A program made the translations under genes and the position numbers. From the NCBI GenBank assembly GCA_958298945.1, contig OY282608.1:80338806-80402805 (forward strand): a stretch of DNA of 64,000 nt. Direction: 5' to 3'. Of this stretch, positions 41,741 to 56,900 are shown one piece after another. Source of the stretch: Atherix ibis. Taxonomy: Eukaryota; Arthropoda; Insecta; Diptera; Athericidae. Within the stretch, counting starts at the first letter, position 1. Each line of letters starts with the position of its first letter. The notes beneath the pieces were generated by a model that made no database searches, was not told the origin of the DNA, and saw only the letters and a list, made by a program, of their open reading frames with translations.

Positions 41741-44030
41741 ACTAACAAACCAACAAACCAACAAACGAACAAACCAACAAACCAACAAATCAACAAACCA
41801 ACAAGCCAAAAAACCAACAAACCAACAAACCAATAAACCAACAAACCAACAAACCAACAAACCAACAAACCAACAAACCAACAAGATAACAAGCCAACAA
41901 ACCAACAAACCAACAAACCAACAAACCAACAAACCAACAAACCAACCAACCAACAAACCAACAAGCCAACAAACCGACAAGCCAACAAACGAACAAACGA
42001 ACAAACCAATAAACCAACAAACCAACAAACGAACAAACCAACAAACCAACAAACCAACAAACCAACAAACCAACAAACCAATAAACCAACAAACCAACAA
42101 ACCAACAAACCAACAAACCAACAAACCAACAAGATAACAAGCCAACAAACCAACAAACCAACAACCCAACAAACCAAAAAACCAACAAACCAACAAGCCA
42201 ACAAACGAACAAACCAACAAACATACAAACCAACAAACCAACAAACCAACAAGCCAACAAACCAAGAAACCAACAAACAAATAAACCAACAAACACACAA
42301 ACCAATAAACTTACAAACCAACAAATCAACATACCAACAAACCAAAAAACAAACAAACGAACTAACGAACAAACCAACAAACCAACAAACCAACAAACCA
42401 AAAAACCAACAAACGAACAAACCAACAAACCAACAAACTAACAAACCAACAAACCAACAAGCTAACAAACCAACAAACCAACAAGCAAACAAACCAACAA
42501 ACCAACAAACCAACAAACCAACAAACCAACAAACCAACAAGCCAAAAAACCAAATATTAACAAACCAACAAACCAACAAACCAACAAACCAACAAACCAA
42601 CAAACCAACAAACCAACAAACCAACAAACCAACAAACCAACAAACCAACAAACCAACAAACAAACAAACCAACAAAACATCAAACCAACAATCCAGCAAA
42701 CCAGCAAACCAACAAACCAACAAACCTACAAGCCAACAAGCCAACAAACCAACAAGCCAACATACGAACAAACCATCAAACCAACAAACCAACAAACAAA
42801 TAAACCAACAAACGAACAAACCAACAAACCAACAAACCAACAAGCCAACAAACCAACAAACCAACAAACCAACAAACCAACAAACCAACAAACCAACAAG
42901 CCAACAAGCCAAGAAACCAATACGCCAACAAACGAACAAACCAACAAACCAACAAACCAACAAGCCAACAAACCAACAAACCAACAAACCAACAAGCCAA
43001 CAAGCCAACAAACCAATACGCCAACAAGCCAACAAACCAACAAACCAACAAACCAACAAACCGACAAAGTAACAAACCAACAAACCAACAAGCCAACAAA
43101 CCAACAAACCAACAAATCAACAAACCAACAAACCAACAAACCAACAAACCAACAAACCAACAAACCAACAAACAAACAAACCAACAAAACAACAAACCAA
43201 CAAACCAACAAGCTAACAAACCAACAAACCAACAAACCAATAAACCAACCAACCCACAAGCCAACAAACCAACAAACCAACAAACGAACAAACCAACAAA
43301 CCAACAAGCCAACAAACCAACAAACCAACAAGCCAAAAAACCAAAAAATTAACAAACCAACAAACCAACAAACCAACAAACCAACAAACTAACAAACCAA
43401 CAAACCAACAAACCAACAAACCAACAAACCAACAAACCAACAAACAAACAAACCAACAAAACAACAAACCAACAATCCAGCAAACCAACAAACCAACAAA
43501 TCAATAAGCTAACAAACCAACAAACCAACAAACCAATAAACCAACCAACCAACAAACCAACAAACCAACAAGCCAACAAACCAACAAACCAACAAACCAA
43601 CAAACCAATAAACCAACAAACCAACAAACCAACAAACCAACAAACCAACAAACCAACAAGATAACAAGCCAACAAACCAACAAACCAACAACCCAACAAA
43701 CCAAAAAACCAACAAACCAACAAGCCAACAAGCCAACAAACGAACAAAACAACAAACATACAAACCAACAAACCAACAAACCAACAAACCAACAAGCCAA
43801 CAAACCAACAAACAAATAAACCAACAAACACACAAACCAATAAACTTACAAACCAACAAATCAACATACCAACAAACCAACAAACCAACAAGCCAACAAA
43901 CCAACAAACCAACAAGCCAACAAACCAAAAAACAAACAAACGAACTAACGAACAAACCAACAAACCAACAAACCAACAAACCAAAAAACCAACAAACGAA
44001 CAAACCAACAAACCAACAAACTAACAAACC
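41741..44030. repeat. Higher-order repeat gamma, copy 3 (~2.3 kb)
   Basis: Third copy, AAATATT at 42552. It keeps the ACCGACAAAGTAAC landmark near 43,064 like copy 1. The match to copy 2 runs with offset 2,295 on the left and 2,407 on the right of that indel and can be followed at least to 44,011. Confidence 0.8.
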
Positions 44031-45099
44031 AACAAACCAACAAACCAACAAGCTAACAAACCAACAAACCAACAAACCAACAAACCAACAAACCAACAAA
44101 CCAACAAACCAACAAGCCAACAAACCAACAAACCAACAAACCAACAAACCAACACACCCAAAAACCAACAAACCAACAAACCAACAAGCCAACAAACCAA
44201 CAAACCAACAAACCAAAAAACAAACAAACGAACTAACGAACAAACCAACAAACCAACAAACCAACAAACCAACAAACCAAAAAACCAACAAACCAACAAA
44301 CCAACAAACCAACAAACTAACAAGCCAACAAACCAACAAACTAACAAGCCAACAAACCAACAAACCAACAAACCAACAAACCAACAAACCAACAAACCAA
44401 CAAACCAACAAACAAAAAAACCAACAAAACAACAAACCAACAATCCAGCAAACCAACAAACCAACAAACCAACAAACCTACAAGCCAACAAGCCAACAAA
44501 CCAACAAGCCAACATACGAACAAACCATCAAACCAACAAACCAACAAACAAATAAACCAAGCAACGAACAAACCAACAAACCAACAAACCAACAAGCCAA
44601 CAAGCCAACAAACCAACAAACCAACAAACCAACAAACCAACAAACCAACAAACCAACAAACCAACAAGCCAACAAGCCAACAAGCCAACAAGCCAACAAG
44701 CCAACAAACCAACAAACCAACAAACCAACAAGCTAACAAGCCAACAAACCAATACGCCAACAAACGAACAAACCAACAAACCAACAAACCAACAAGCCAA
44801 CAAACCAACAAACCAAAAAACCAACAAGCCAACAAGCCAACAAACCAATACGCCAACAAGCCAACAAACCCATAAACCAACAAACCAACAAACCGACAAA
44901 GTAACAAACCAACAAACCAACAAGCCAACAAAACAACAAACCAACAAACCGACAAACCAACAAACCAACAAACCCAAAAACCAACAAACCAACAAACAAA
45001 CAAACCAACAAAACAACAAACCAACAAACCAACAATCCAGCAAACCAACAAACCAACAAGCCAACAAACCAACAAACCAACAAACCAACAAACCAACAA
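44031..45099. repeat. Satellite block, transition between HOR families
   Basis: Octamer array with a run of five consecutive AACAAGCC units (about 44,665-44,704). The order from about 44,440 to 45,030 (CAATCCAGC, CATACG, CCATCAAACC, AATACGCC, ACCGACAAAGTAAC, CAATCCAGC) closely follows that of 19,640-20,225 and 33,640-34,220. I saw nothing other than octamer variants. Confidence 0.68.
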
Positions 45100-47444
45100 A
45101 CCAACAAAGCAACAAACCAACAAACCAACAAACCAACAAACCAACAAACCAAAAAACCAACAAGCCAACAAACCCACAAACCAACAAACCAACAAACCAA
45201 CAAACCAACAAACCAACAAACCAACAAACCAACAAACCAACAAGCTAACAAACCAACAAACCAACAAACCAACAAACCAACAAAGCAACAAACCAACAAG
45301 CTAACAAACCAACAAACCAACAAACCAATAAACCAACAAACCAACAAGCCAACAAACCAACAAACCAACAAACGAACAAAACAACAAACCAACAAACCAA
45401 CAAACCAAAAAGCCAAAAAACCAACAAACCAACAAACCAATAAACCAACAAATCAACAAACCAACAAACCAACAAACCAACAAACCAACAAACCAACAAG
45501 ATAACAAGCCAACAAACCAACAAACCAACAAACCAACAAACCAACCAACCAACAGGCCAACAAGCCAACAAACCGACAAGGCAACAAACGAACAAACGAA
45601 TAAACCAATAAACCAACAAACCAACAAACGAACAAACCAACAAACCAATAAACCAACAAACCAACAAACCAATAAACCAACAAACCAACAAACCAACAAA
45701 CCAACAAACCAACAAACCAACAAGATAACAAGCCAACAAACCAACAAACCAACAACCCAACAAACCAAAAAACCAACAAACCAACAAGCCAACAAGCCGA
45801 CAAACGAACAAACCAACAAACATACAAACCAACAAACCAACAAACCAACAAACCAACAAGCCAACAAACCAACAAACAAATAAACCAACAAACACACAAA
45901 CCAATAAATTTACAAACCAACAAATCAACAAACCAACAAACCAACAAACCAACAAGCCAACAAACCAACAAACCAACAAGCAAACAAACCAAAAAACAAA
46001 CAAACGAACTAACGAACAAACCAACAAACCAACAAACCAACAAACCAAAAAACCAACAAACGAACAAACCAACAAACCAACAAACTAACAAACCAACAAA
46101 TCAACAAACCAACAAACCAACAAGCTAACAAACCAACAAACCAACAAACCAACAAACCAACAATCCAACAAACCAACAAACCAACAAGCCAACAAACCAA
46201 CAAACCAACAAACCAACAAACCAACAAATCAACAAACCAACAAACCAACAAACCAACAAACCAACAAACCAACAAGCCAACAAACCAACAAACCAACAAA
46301 CCAACAAACCAACAAAGCAACAAACCAACAAACCAACAAGCTAACAAACCAACAAACCAACAAACCAACAAGCCAACAAGCCAACAAACCAATACGCCAA
46401 CAAACGAACAAACGAACAAACCAACAAACCAACAAACCAACAAACCAACAAACCAACAAGCCAACAAGCCAACAAGCCAACAAACGAACAAACCAACAAA
46501 CATACAAACCAACAAACCAACAAACCAACAAACCAACAAGCCAACAAACCAACAAACAAATAAACCAACAAACACACAAACCAATAAACTTACAAACCAA
46601 CAAATCAACATACCAACAAACCAACAAACCAACAAGCCAACAAACCAACAAACCAACAAGCCAACAAACCAAAAAACAAACAAACGAACTAACGAACAAA
46701 CCAACAAAACAACAAACCAACAAACCAAAAAACCAACAAACGAACAAACCAACAAACCAACAAACTAACAAACCAACAAACCAACAAACCAACAAGCTAA
46801 CAAACCAACAAAACAACAAACCAACAAACCAACAAACCAACAAACCAACAAACCAACAAGCCAACAAACCAACAAACCAACAAACCAACAAACCAACAAA
46901 CCAACAAACCAACAAACCAACAAACCAACAAACCAACAAACCAACAAACGAACAAACCAACAAGCCAACAAACCAACAAACCAACAAACCAACAAACCAA
47001 CAAAGCAACAAACCAACAAACCAACAAGCTAACAAACCAACAAACCAATAAACCAACCACCCAACAAGCCAACAAACCAACAAACACAACAAACGAACAA
47101 ACCAACAAACCAACAAACCAACAAACCAACAAACCAACAAGCCAAAAAACCAAAAAATTAACAAACCAACAAATCAACAAACCAACAAACCAACAAACTA
47201 AAAAACCAACAAACCAACAAACCAACAAACCAACAAGCCAACAAGCCAACAAACCAACAAGCCAACATACGAACAAACCATCAAACCAACAAACCAACAA
47301 ACCAACAAACCAACAAGCCAAAAAACCAAAAAATTAACAAACCAACAAATCAACAAACCAACAAACCAACAAACTAAAAAACCAACAAACCAACAAACCA
47401 ACAAACCAACAAACCAACAAACCAACAAACCAACAAACCAACAA
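45100..47444. repeat. Higher-order repeat delta, copy 1 (~2.35 kb)
   Basis: First of three copies. The distinctive CCAAAAAGCC unit lies at 45405 and recurs at 47750 and 49158 (offsets 2,345 and 1,408). CAATCC at 46161 matches 48394 (offset 2,233). The 112-bp change in offset corresponds to a 14-octamer deletion in copy 2 between these anchors. Edges are approximate. Confidence 0.8.
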
Positions 47445-49050
47445 ACCAACAAACCAACAAAGCAACAAACCAACAAACCAACAAACCAACAAACCAACAA
47501 ACCAAAAAACCAACAAGCCAACAAACCCACAAACCAACAAACCAACAAACCAACAAACCAACAAACCAACAAACCAACAAACCAACAAGCTAACAAACCA
47601 ACAAACCAACAAACCAACAAACCAACAAAGCAACAAACCAACAAGCTAACAAACCAACAAACCAACAAACCAATAAACCAACAAACCAACAAGCCAACAA
47701 ACCAACAAACCAACAAACGAACAAAACAACAAACCAACAAACCAACAAACCAAAAAGCCAAAAAACCAACAAACCAACAAACCAATAAACCAACAAATCA
47801 ACAAACCAACAAACCAACAAACCAACAAACCAACAAACCAACAAGATAACAAGCCAACAAACCAACAAACCAACAAACCAACAAACCAACCAACCAACAG
47901 GCCAACAAGCCAACAAACCGACAAGGCAACAAACGAACAAACGAATAAACCAATAAACCAACAAACCAACAAACGAACAAACCAACAAACCAATAAACCA
48001 ACAAACCAACAAACCAATAAACCAACAAACCAACAAACCAACAAACCAACAAACCAACAAACCAACAAGATAACAAGCCAACAAACCAACAAACCAACAA
48101 CCCAACAAACCAAAAAACCAACAAACCAACAAGCCAACAAGCCGACAAACGAACAAACCAACAAACATACAAACCAACAAACCAACAAACCAACAAACCA
48201 ACAAGCCAACAAACCAACAAACAAATAAACCAACAAACACACAAACCAATAAATTTACAAACCAACAAATCAACAATCCAACAAACCAACAAACCAACAA
48301 GCCAACAAACCAACAAACCAACAAGCAAACAAACCAAAAAACAAACAAACGAACTAACGAACAAACCAACAAACCAACAAACCAACAAACCAACAATCCA
48401 ACAAACCAACAAACCAACAAGCCAACAAACCAACAAACCAACAAACCAACAAACCAACAAATCAACAAACCAACAAACCAACAAACCAACAAACCAACAA
48501 ACCAACAAGCCAACAAACCAACAAACCAACAAACCAACAAACCAACAAAGCAACAAACCAACAAACCAACAAGCTAACAAACCAACAAACCAACAAACCA
48601 ACAAGCCAACAAGCCAACAAACCAATACGCCAACAAACGAACAAACGAACAAACCAACAAACCAACAAACCAACAAACCAACAAACCAACAAGCCAACAA
48701 GCCAACAAGCCAACAAACGAACAAACCAACAAACATACAAACCAACAAACCAACAAACCAACAAACCAACAAGCCAACAAACCAACAAACAAATAAACCA
48801 ACAAACACACAAACCAATAAACTTACAAACCAACAAATCAACATACCAACAAACCAACAAACCAACAAGCCAACAAACCAACAAACCAACAAGCCAACAA
48901 ACCAAAAAACAAACAAACGAACTAACGAACAAACCAACAAAACAACAAACCAACAAACCAAAAAACCAACAAACGAACAAACCAACAAACCAACAAACTA
49001 ACAAACCAACAAACCAACAAACCAACAAGCTAACAAACCAACAAAACAAC
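47445..49050. repeat. Higher-order repeat delta, copy 2 (shortened)
   Basis: Second copy, with CCAAAAAGCC at 47750 and CAATCC at 48394. It lacks the 14-octamer stretch present in copy 1 around 46,030-46,150, which carries a CCAAAAAACC unit and an AACGAAC unit. Its tail matches 46,630-46,790 of copy 1, so it is truncated before the last ~0.4 kb. Edges are approximate. Confidence 0.78.
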
Positions 49051-50950
49051 AAACCAACAAACCAACAAACCAACAAACCAACAAACCAACAAGCCAACAA
49101 ACCAACAAACCAACAAACCAACAAACCAACAAACCAACAAACCAACAAACCAACAAACCAAAAAGCCAAAAAACCAACAAACCAACAAACCAATAAACCA
49201 ACAAATCAACAAACCAACAAACCAACAAACCAACAAACCAACAAACCAACAAGATAACAAGCCAACAAACCAACAAACCAACAAACCAACAAACCAACCA
49301 ACCAACAGGCCAACAAGCCAACAAACCGACAAGGCAACAAACGAAGAAACGAAAAAACCAATAAACCAACAAACCAACAAACGAACAAACCAACAAACCA
49401 ATAAACCAACAAACCAACAAACCAATAAACCAACAAACCAACAAACCAACAAACCAACAAACCAACAAACCAACAAGATAACAAGCCAACAAACCAACAA
49501 ACCAACAACCCAACAAACCAAAAAACCAACAAACCAACAAGCCAACAAGCCGACAAACGAACAAACCAACAAACATACAAACCAACAAACCAACAAACCA
49601 ACAAACCAACAAGCCAACAAACCAACAAACAAATAAACCAACAAACACACAAACCAATAAATTTACAAACCAACAAATCAACAAACCAACAAACCAACAA
49701 ACCAACAAGCCAACAAACCAACAAACCAACAAGCAAACAAACCAAAAAACAAACAAACGAACTAACGAACAAACCAACAAACCAACAAACCAACAAACCA
49801 AAAAGTAACAAACGAACAAACCAACAAACCAACAAACTAACAAACCAACAAATCAACAAACCAACAAACCAACAAGCTAACAAACCAACAAACCAACAAA
49901 CCAACAAACCAACAAACCAACAATCCAACAAACCAACAAACCAACAAGCCAACAAACCAACAAACCAACAAACCAACAAACCAACAAATCAACAAACCAA
50001 CAAACCAACAAACCAACAAACCAACAAACCAACAAGCCAACAAACCAACAAACCAACAAACCAACAAACCAACAAAGCAACAAACCAACAAACCAACAAG
50101 CTAACAAACCAACAAACCAACAAACCAACAAGCCAACAAACCAATACGCCAACAAACGAACAAACGAACAAACCAACAAACCAACAAACCAACAAACCAA
50201 CAAACCAACAAGCCAACAAGCCAACAAGCCAACAAACGAACAAACCAACAAACATACAAACCAACAAACCAACAAACCAACAAACCAACAAGCCAACAAA
50301 CCAACAAACAAATAAACCAACAAACACACAAACCAATAAACTTACAAACCAACAAATCAACATACCAACAAACCAACAAACCAACAAGCCAACAAACAAA
50401 CAAACCAACAAGCCAACAAACCAAAAAACAAACAAACGAACTAACGAACAAACCAACAAAACAACAAACCAACAAACCAAAAAACCAACAAACGAACAAA
50501 CCAACAAACCAACAAACTAACAAACCAACAAACCAACAAACCAACAAGCTAACAAACCAACAAAACAACAAACCAACAAACCAACAAACCAACAAACCAA
50601 CAAACCAACAAGCCAACAAACCAACAAACCAACAAACCAACAAACCAACAAACCAACAAACCAACAAACCAACAAACCAACAAACCAACAAACCAACAAA
50701 CGAACAAACCAACAAGCCAACAAACCAACAAACCAACAAACCAACAAACCAACAAAGCAACAAACCAACAAACCAACAAGCTAACAAACCAACAAACCAA
50801 TAAACCAACCACCCAACAAGCCAACAAACCAACAAACACAACAAACGAACAAACCAACAAACCAACAAACCAACAAACCAACAAACCAACAAGCCAAAAA
50901 ACCAAAAAATTAACAAACCAACAAATCAACAAACCAACAAACCAACAAAC
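49051..50950. repeat. Higher-order repeat delta, copy 3
   Basis: Third copy, with CCAAAAAGCC at 49158. The stretch missing from copy 2 is present again, with a 1-bp slip (AAAAAGTAAC near 49,800 in place of AAAAAACCAAC), so the offset to copy 2 changes from 1,408 to 1,519. Private changes GAAGAAACGAAAAAACC near 49,340 replace the usual AACGAACAAACGAAT order. The tail aligns with copy 1 at offset 3,752, an exact multiple of 8. Confidence 0.78.
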
Positions 50951-53900
50951 TAAAAAACCGACAAACCAACAAACCAACAAACCAACAAGCCAACAAGCCA
51001 ACAAACCAACAAGCCAACATACGAACAAACCATCAAACCAACAAACCAACAAACAAATAAACCAACAAACGAACAAACCAACAAACCAATAGGCCAACAA
51101 ACCAACAAACCAACAAACCAACAAACCAACAAACCAACAAAACTAACAAACCAACAAACCAACTAGCCAACAAGCCAACAAGCCAACAAGCCAACAAACC
51201 AACAAACCAACAAACCAACAAGCCAACAAACCAATACGCCAACAAACGAACAAACGAACAAACCAACAAACCAACAAACCAACAAACCAACAAGCCAACA
51301 AACCAACAAACCAACAAACCAACAAACCAACAAACCAACAAGCCAACAAGCCAACAAACCAATACGCCAACAAGCCAACAAACCAACAAACCAACAAACC
51401 GACAAAGTAACAAACCAACAAACCAACAAGCCAACAAACCAACAAACCAACAAACCAACAAACCAACAAACCAACAAGCCAACAAGCCAACAAACCAACA
51501 AGCCAACAAACCAACAAACCAACAAACCAACAAACAAACAAACAAACAAACCAACAAAACAACAAACCAACAAACTAACAATCCAGCAAACCAACAAACC
51601 AACAAACCAACAAACCAACAAACCAACAAACCAACAAACCAACAAACCAACAAGCCAACAAGCCAACAAACCAACAAGCCAACATACGAACAAACCATCA
51701 AACCAACAAACCAACAAACAAATAAACCAACAAACGAACAAACCAACAAACCAACAAGCCAACAAACCAACAAACCAACAAACCAACAAACGAACAAACC
51801 AACAAGCCAACAAGCCAACAAGCCAACAAGCCAACAAACCAACAAACCAACAAACCAACAAACCAACAAACCAACAAACCAACAAGCCAACAAGCCAACA
51901 AACCAACAAGCTAACAAACCAACAAACCAACAAACCAACAAACCAACAAAGCAACAAACCAACAAGCTAACAAACCAACAAACCAACAAGCCAATAAACC
52001 AACAAACCAACAAGCCAACAAACCAACAAACCAACAAACGAACAAAACAACAAACCAACAAACCAACAAACCAAAAAGCCAAAAAACCAACAAACCAACA
52101 AACCAATAAACCAACAAATCAACAAACCAACAAACCAACAAACCAACAAACCAACAAACCAACAAGATAACAAGCCAACAAACCAACAAACCAACAAACC
52201 AACAAACCAACAAACCAACCAACCAACAGGCCAACAAGCCAACAAACCGACAAGCCAACAAACGAACAAACGAACAAACCAATAAACCAACAAACCAACA
52301 AACGAACAAACCAACAAACCAATAAACCAACAAACCAACAAACCAATAAACCAACAAACCAACAAACCAACAAACCAACAAACCAACAAACCAACAAACC
52401 AACAAACCAACAAGATAACAAGCCAACAAACCAGCAAACCAACAACCCAACAAACCAAAAAACCAACAAACCAACAAGCCAACAAGCCGACAAACGAACA
52501 AACCAACAAACATACAAACCAACAAACCAACAAACCAACAAACCAACAAGCCAACAAACCAACAAACAAATAAACCAACAAACACACAAACCAATAAATT
52601 TACAAACCAACAAATCAACAAACCAACAAACCAACAAACCAACAAGCCAACAAACCAACAAACCAACAAGCCAACAAACCAAAAAACAAACAAACGAACA
52701 AACCAACAAACCAACAAACCAACAAACCAAAAAACCAACAAACGAACAAACCAACAAACCAACAAACAAACAAACCAACAAACCAACAAACCAACAAACC
52801 AACAAACCAACAAGCTAACAACCCAACAAACCAACAAACCAACAAACCAACAATCCAACAAACCAACAAACCAACAAGCCAACAAACCAACAAACCAACA
52901 AACCAAAAAACCAACAAATCAACAAACCAACAAACCAACAAACCAACAAACCAACAAACCAACAAGCCAACAAACCAACAAACCAACAAACCAACAAACC
53001 AACAAAGCAACAAACCAACAAACCAACAAGCTAACAAACCAACAAACCAACAAACCAATAAACCAACCACCCAACAAGCCAACAAACCAACAAACCAACA
53101 AACGAACAAACCAACAAACCCACAAACCGACAAACCAACAAACCAACAAGCCAAAAAACCAAAAAATTAACAAACCAACAAATCAACAAACCAACAAACC
53201 AACAAACCAACAAACCAACAAACCAACAAACCAACAAACCAACAAACCAACCAGCCAACAAGCCAACAAACCAACAAGCCAACATACGAACAAACCATCA
53301 AACCAACAAACCAACAAACAAATAAACCAACAAACGAACAAATCAACAAACCAACAAGCCAACAAACCAACAAACCAACAAACCAACAAACCAACAAACG
53401 AACAAACGAACAAACCAACAAACCAACAAACCAACAAACCAACTAGCCAACAAGCCAACAAGCCAACAAGCCAACAAACCAACAAACCAACAAGCCAACA
53501 AGCCAACAAACCAATACGCCAACAAACGAACAAACGAACAAACCAACAAACCAACAAACCAACAAACCAACAAACCAACAAGATAACAAGCCAACAAACC
53601 AACAAACCAACAACCCAACAAACCAAAAAACCAACAAACCAACAAGCCAACAAGCCAACAAACGAACAAACCAACAAACATACAAACCAACAAACCAACA
53701 AACCAACAAACCAACAAGCCAACAAACCAACAAACAAATAAACCAACAAACACACAAACCAATAAACTTACAAACCAACAAATCAACATACCAACAAACC
53801 AACAAACCAACAAGCCATCAAACCAACAAACCAACAAGCCAACAAACCAAAAAACAAACAAACGAACTAACGAACAAACCAACAAAACAACAAACCAACA

Positions 53901-56900
53901 AACCAAAAAACCAACAAACGAACAAACCAACAAACCAACAAACTAACAAACCAACAAACCAACAAACCAACAAGCTAACAAACCAACAAAACAACAAACC
54001 AACAAACCAACAAACCAACAAACCAACAAACCAACAAGCCAACAAACCAACAAACCAACAAACCAACAAACCAACAAACCAACAAACCAACAAACCAACA
54101 AACGAACAAACCAACAAGCCAACAAACCAACAAACCAACAAACCAACAAACCAACAAAGCAACAAACCAACAAACCAACAAGCTAACAAACCAACAAACC
54201 AACAAACCAATAAACCAACCACCCAACAAGCCAACAAACCAACAAACACAACAAACGAACAAACCAACAAACCAACAAACCAACAAACCAACAAACCAAC
54301 AAACCAACAAGCCAAAAAACCAAAAAATTAACAAACCAACAATTCAACAAACCAACAAACCAACAAACCAAAAAACCAACAAACCAACAAACCAACAAAC
54401 CAACAAGCCAACAAGCCAACAAACCAACAAACCAACATACGAACAAACCATCAAACCAACAAACCAACAAACAAATAAACCAACAAACGAACAAACCAAC
54501 AAACCAACAGGCCAACAAACCAACAAACCAACAAACCAACAAACCAACAAACCAACAAACCAACAAAACTAACAAACCAACAAACCAACTAGCCAACAAG
54601 CCAACAAGCCAACAAGCCAACAAACCAACAAACCAACAAACCAACAAGCCAACAAACCAATACGCCAACAAACGAACAAAGGAACAAACTAACAAACCAA
54701 CAAACCAACAAGCCAACAAACCAACAAACCAACAAACCAACAAACCAACAAACCAACAAGCCAACAAACCAATACGCCAACAAGCCAACAAACCAACAAA
54801 CCAACAAACCGACAAAGTAACACCAACAAACCAACAAGCCAACAAACCAACAAACCAATAAACCAACAAACCAACAAACCAACAAGCCAACAAGCCAACA
54901 AACCAACAAGCCAACAAACCAACAAACCAACAAACCAACAAACAAACAAACAAACAAACCAACAAAACAACGAACCAACAAACTAACAATCCAGCAAACC
55001 AACAAACCAACAAACCAACAAACCAACAAACCAACAAACCAACAAACCAACAAACCAACAAGCCAACAAGCCAACAAACCAACAAGCCAACATACGAACA
55101 AACCATCAAACCAACAAACCAACAAACAAATAAACCAACAAACGAACAAACCAACAAACCAACAAGCCAACAAACCAACAAACCAACAAACCAACAAACC
55201 AACAAACAAACAAACAAACAAGCCAATAAGCCAACATACCAACAAGCCAAGAAACGAACAAACGAACAAACCATCAAACCAACAAACAAATAAACCAACA
55301 AACCAACAAACGAACAAACCAACCAACAAACAAACCAACAAACCAACAAACCAACAAACCAAGAAGCCAACAAGCGAACAAACCAACAAACAAACAAACC
55401 AACAAACCAACAAACCAACAAGCCAACAAACCAACAAACTAACAAGCTAACAAACCAAAAAACCAACAAACGAACTAACGAACAAACCAACAAACCAACA
55501 AACGAACGAACCAACCAACAAACAAACCAACAAACCAACAAACCAACAAACCAACAAGCCAAAAAATCAAAAAACCAACAAACGAACAAACGAACAAACC
55601 AACAAACCAACAAACCAACAAACCAACAAACCAACAAACCAACAAACCAACAAACCAACAAGCCAACAAGCAAACAAACCAACAAAAAAACAAACCAACA
55701 AACCAACAAACCAACAAACCAACAAACCAGCAAACCAACAAACCAACAAACCAACAAACCAACAAACCAACAAACCAACAAACCAACAAACGAACAAACC
55801 AACAAACCAAGAAACCAACAAACCAACGAGCCAACAAGCAAACAAACCAACAACCCAACATACGAACAAACCAACAAACCAACAAACCAACAAACCAAAA
55901 AACCAACAAACCAACAAACCAACAAACCAACAAACCAACAAACCAACAAGCCAACAAACCAACAAACCAACAAACCAAAAGCCAACAAATGAATAAACCA
56001 ACAAACCAACAAACCAACAAACCAACAAACCAACAAAACAACAAACCAACAAACTAACAAACCAACAAACCAACAAACCAACAAGCCAACAAGCCAACAA
56101 ACCAACAAGCCAACAAACGAACAAACGAACAAACCAACAAACCAAAAAACCAATAAACCAACAAACCAACAAACCAACAAACCAACAAACCAAAAAACCA
56201 ACAAACGAACAAACCAACAAACCAACAAACTAACAAACCAACAAACCAACAAACCAACAAACCAACAAGCTAACAAACCAACAAACCAACAAACCAACAA
56301 ACCAACAATCCAACAAACCAACAAACCAACAAGCCAACAAACCAACAAACCAACAAACCAACAAACCAACAAATCAACAAACCAACAAACCAACAAACCA
56401 ACAAACCAACAAACCAACAAGCCAACAAACCAACAAACCAACAAACCAACAAACCAACAAAGCAACAAACCAACAAACCAACAAGCTAACAAACCAACAA
56501 ACCAACAAACCAACAAGCCAACAAGCCAACAAACCAATACGCCAACAAACGAACAAACGAACAAACCAACAAACCAACAAACCAACAAACCAACAAACCA
56601 ACAAGCCAACAAGCCAACAAGCCAACAAACGAACAAACCAACAAACATACAAACCAACAAACCAACAAACCAACAAACCAACAAGCCAACAAACCAACAA
56701 ACAAATAAACCAACAAACACACAAACCAATAAACTTACAAACCAACAAATCAACATACCAACAAACCAACAAACCAACAAGCCAACAAACCAACAAACCA
56801 ACAAGCCAACAAACCAAAAAACAAACAAACGAACTAACGAACAAACCAACAAAACAACAAACCAACAAACCAAAAAACCAACAAACGAACAAACCAACAA

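Noticed and set aside
9195..42558. AAATATTAAC and other T-containing variants as promoters or TATA boxes
   Set aside because: They are single-unit substitutions copied at HOR spacing, with no initiator, downstream gene or other regulatory context.
54183..56900. 905-residue - strand open frame of WFVGLLVC-type repeats, the longest of many hydrophobic frames that could pass for membrane proteins
   Set aside because: The octamer has no stop in any frame and all - strand frames read the same octapeptide. Starts are variant units containing CAT and ends are variants such as CTAAC, TTAAC or TCAAC. Overlapping frames of the same composition cover the whole window, and no ribosome site, promoter or non-repeat domain exists.
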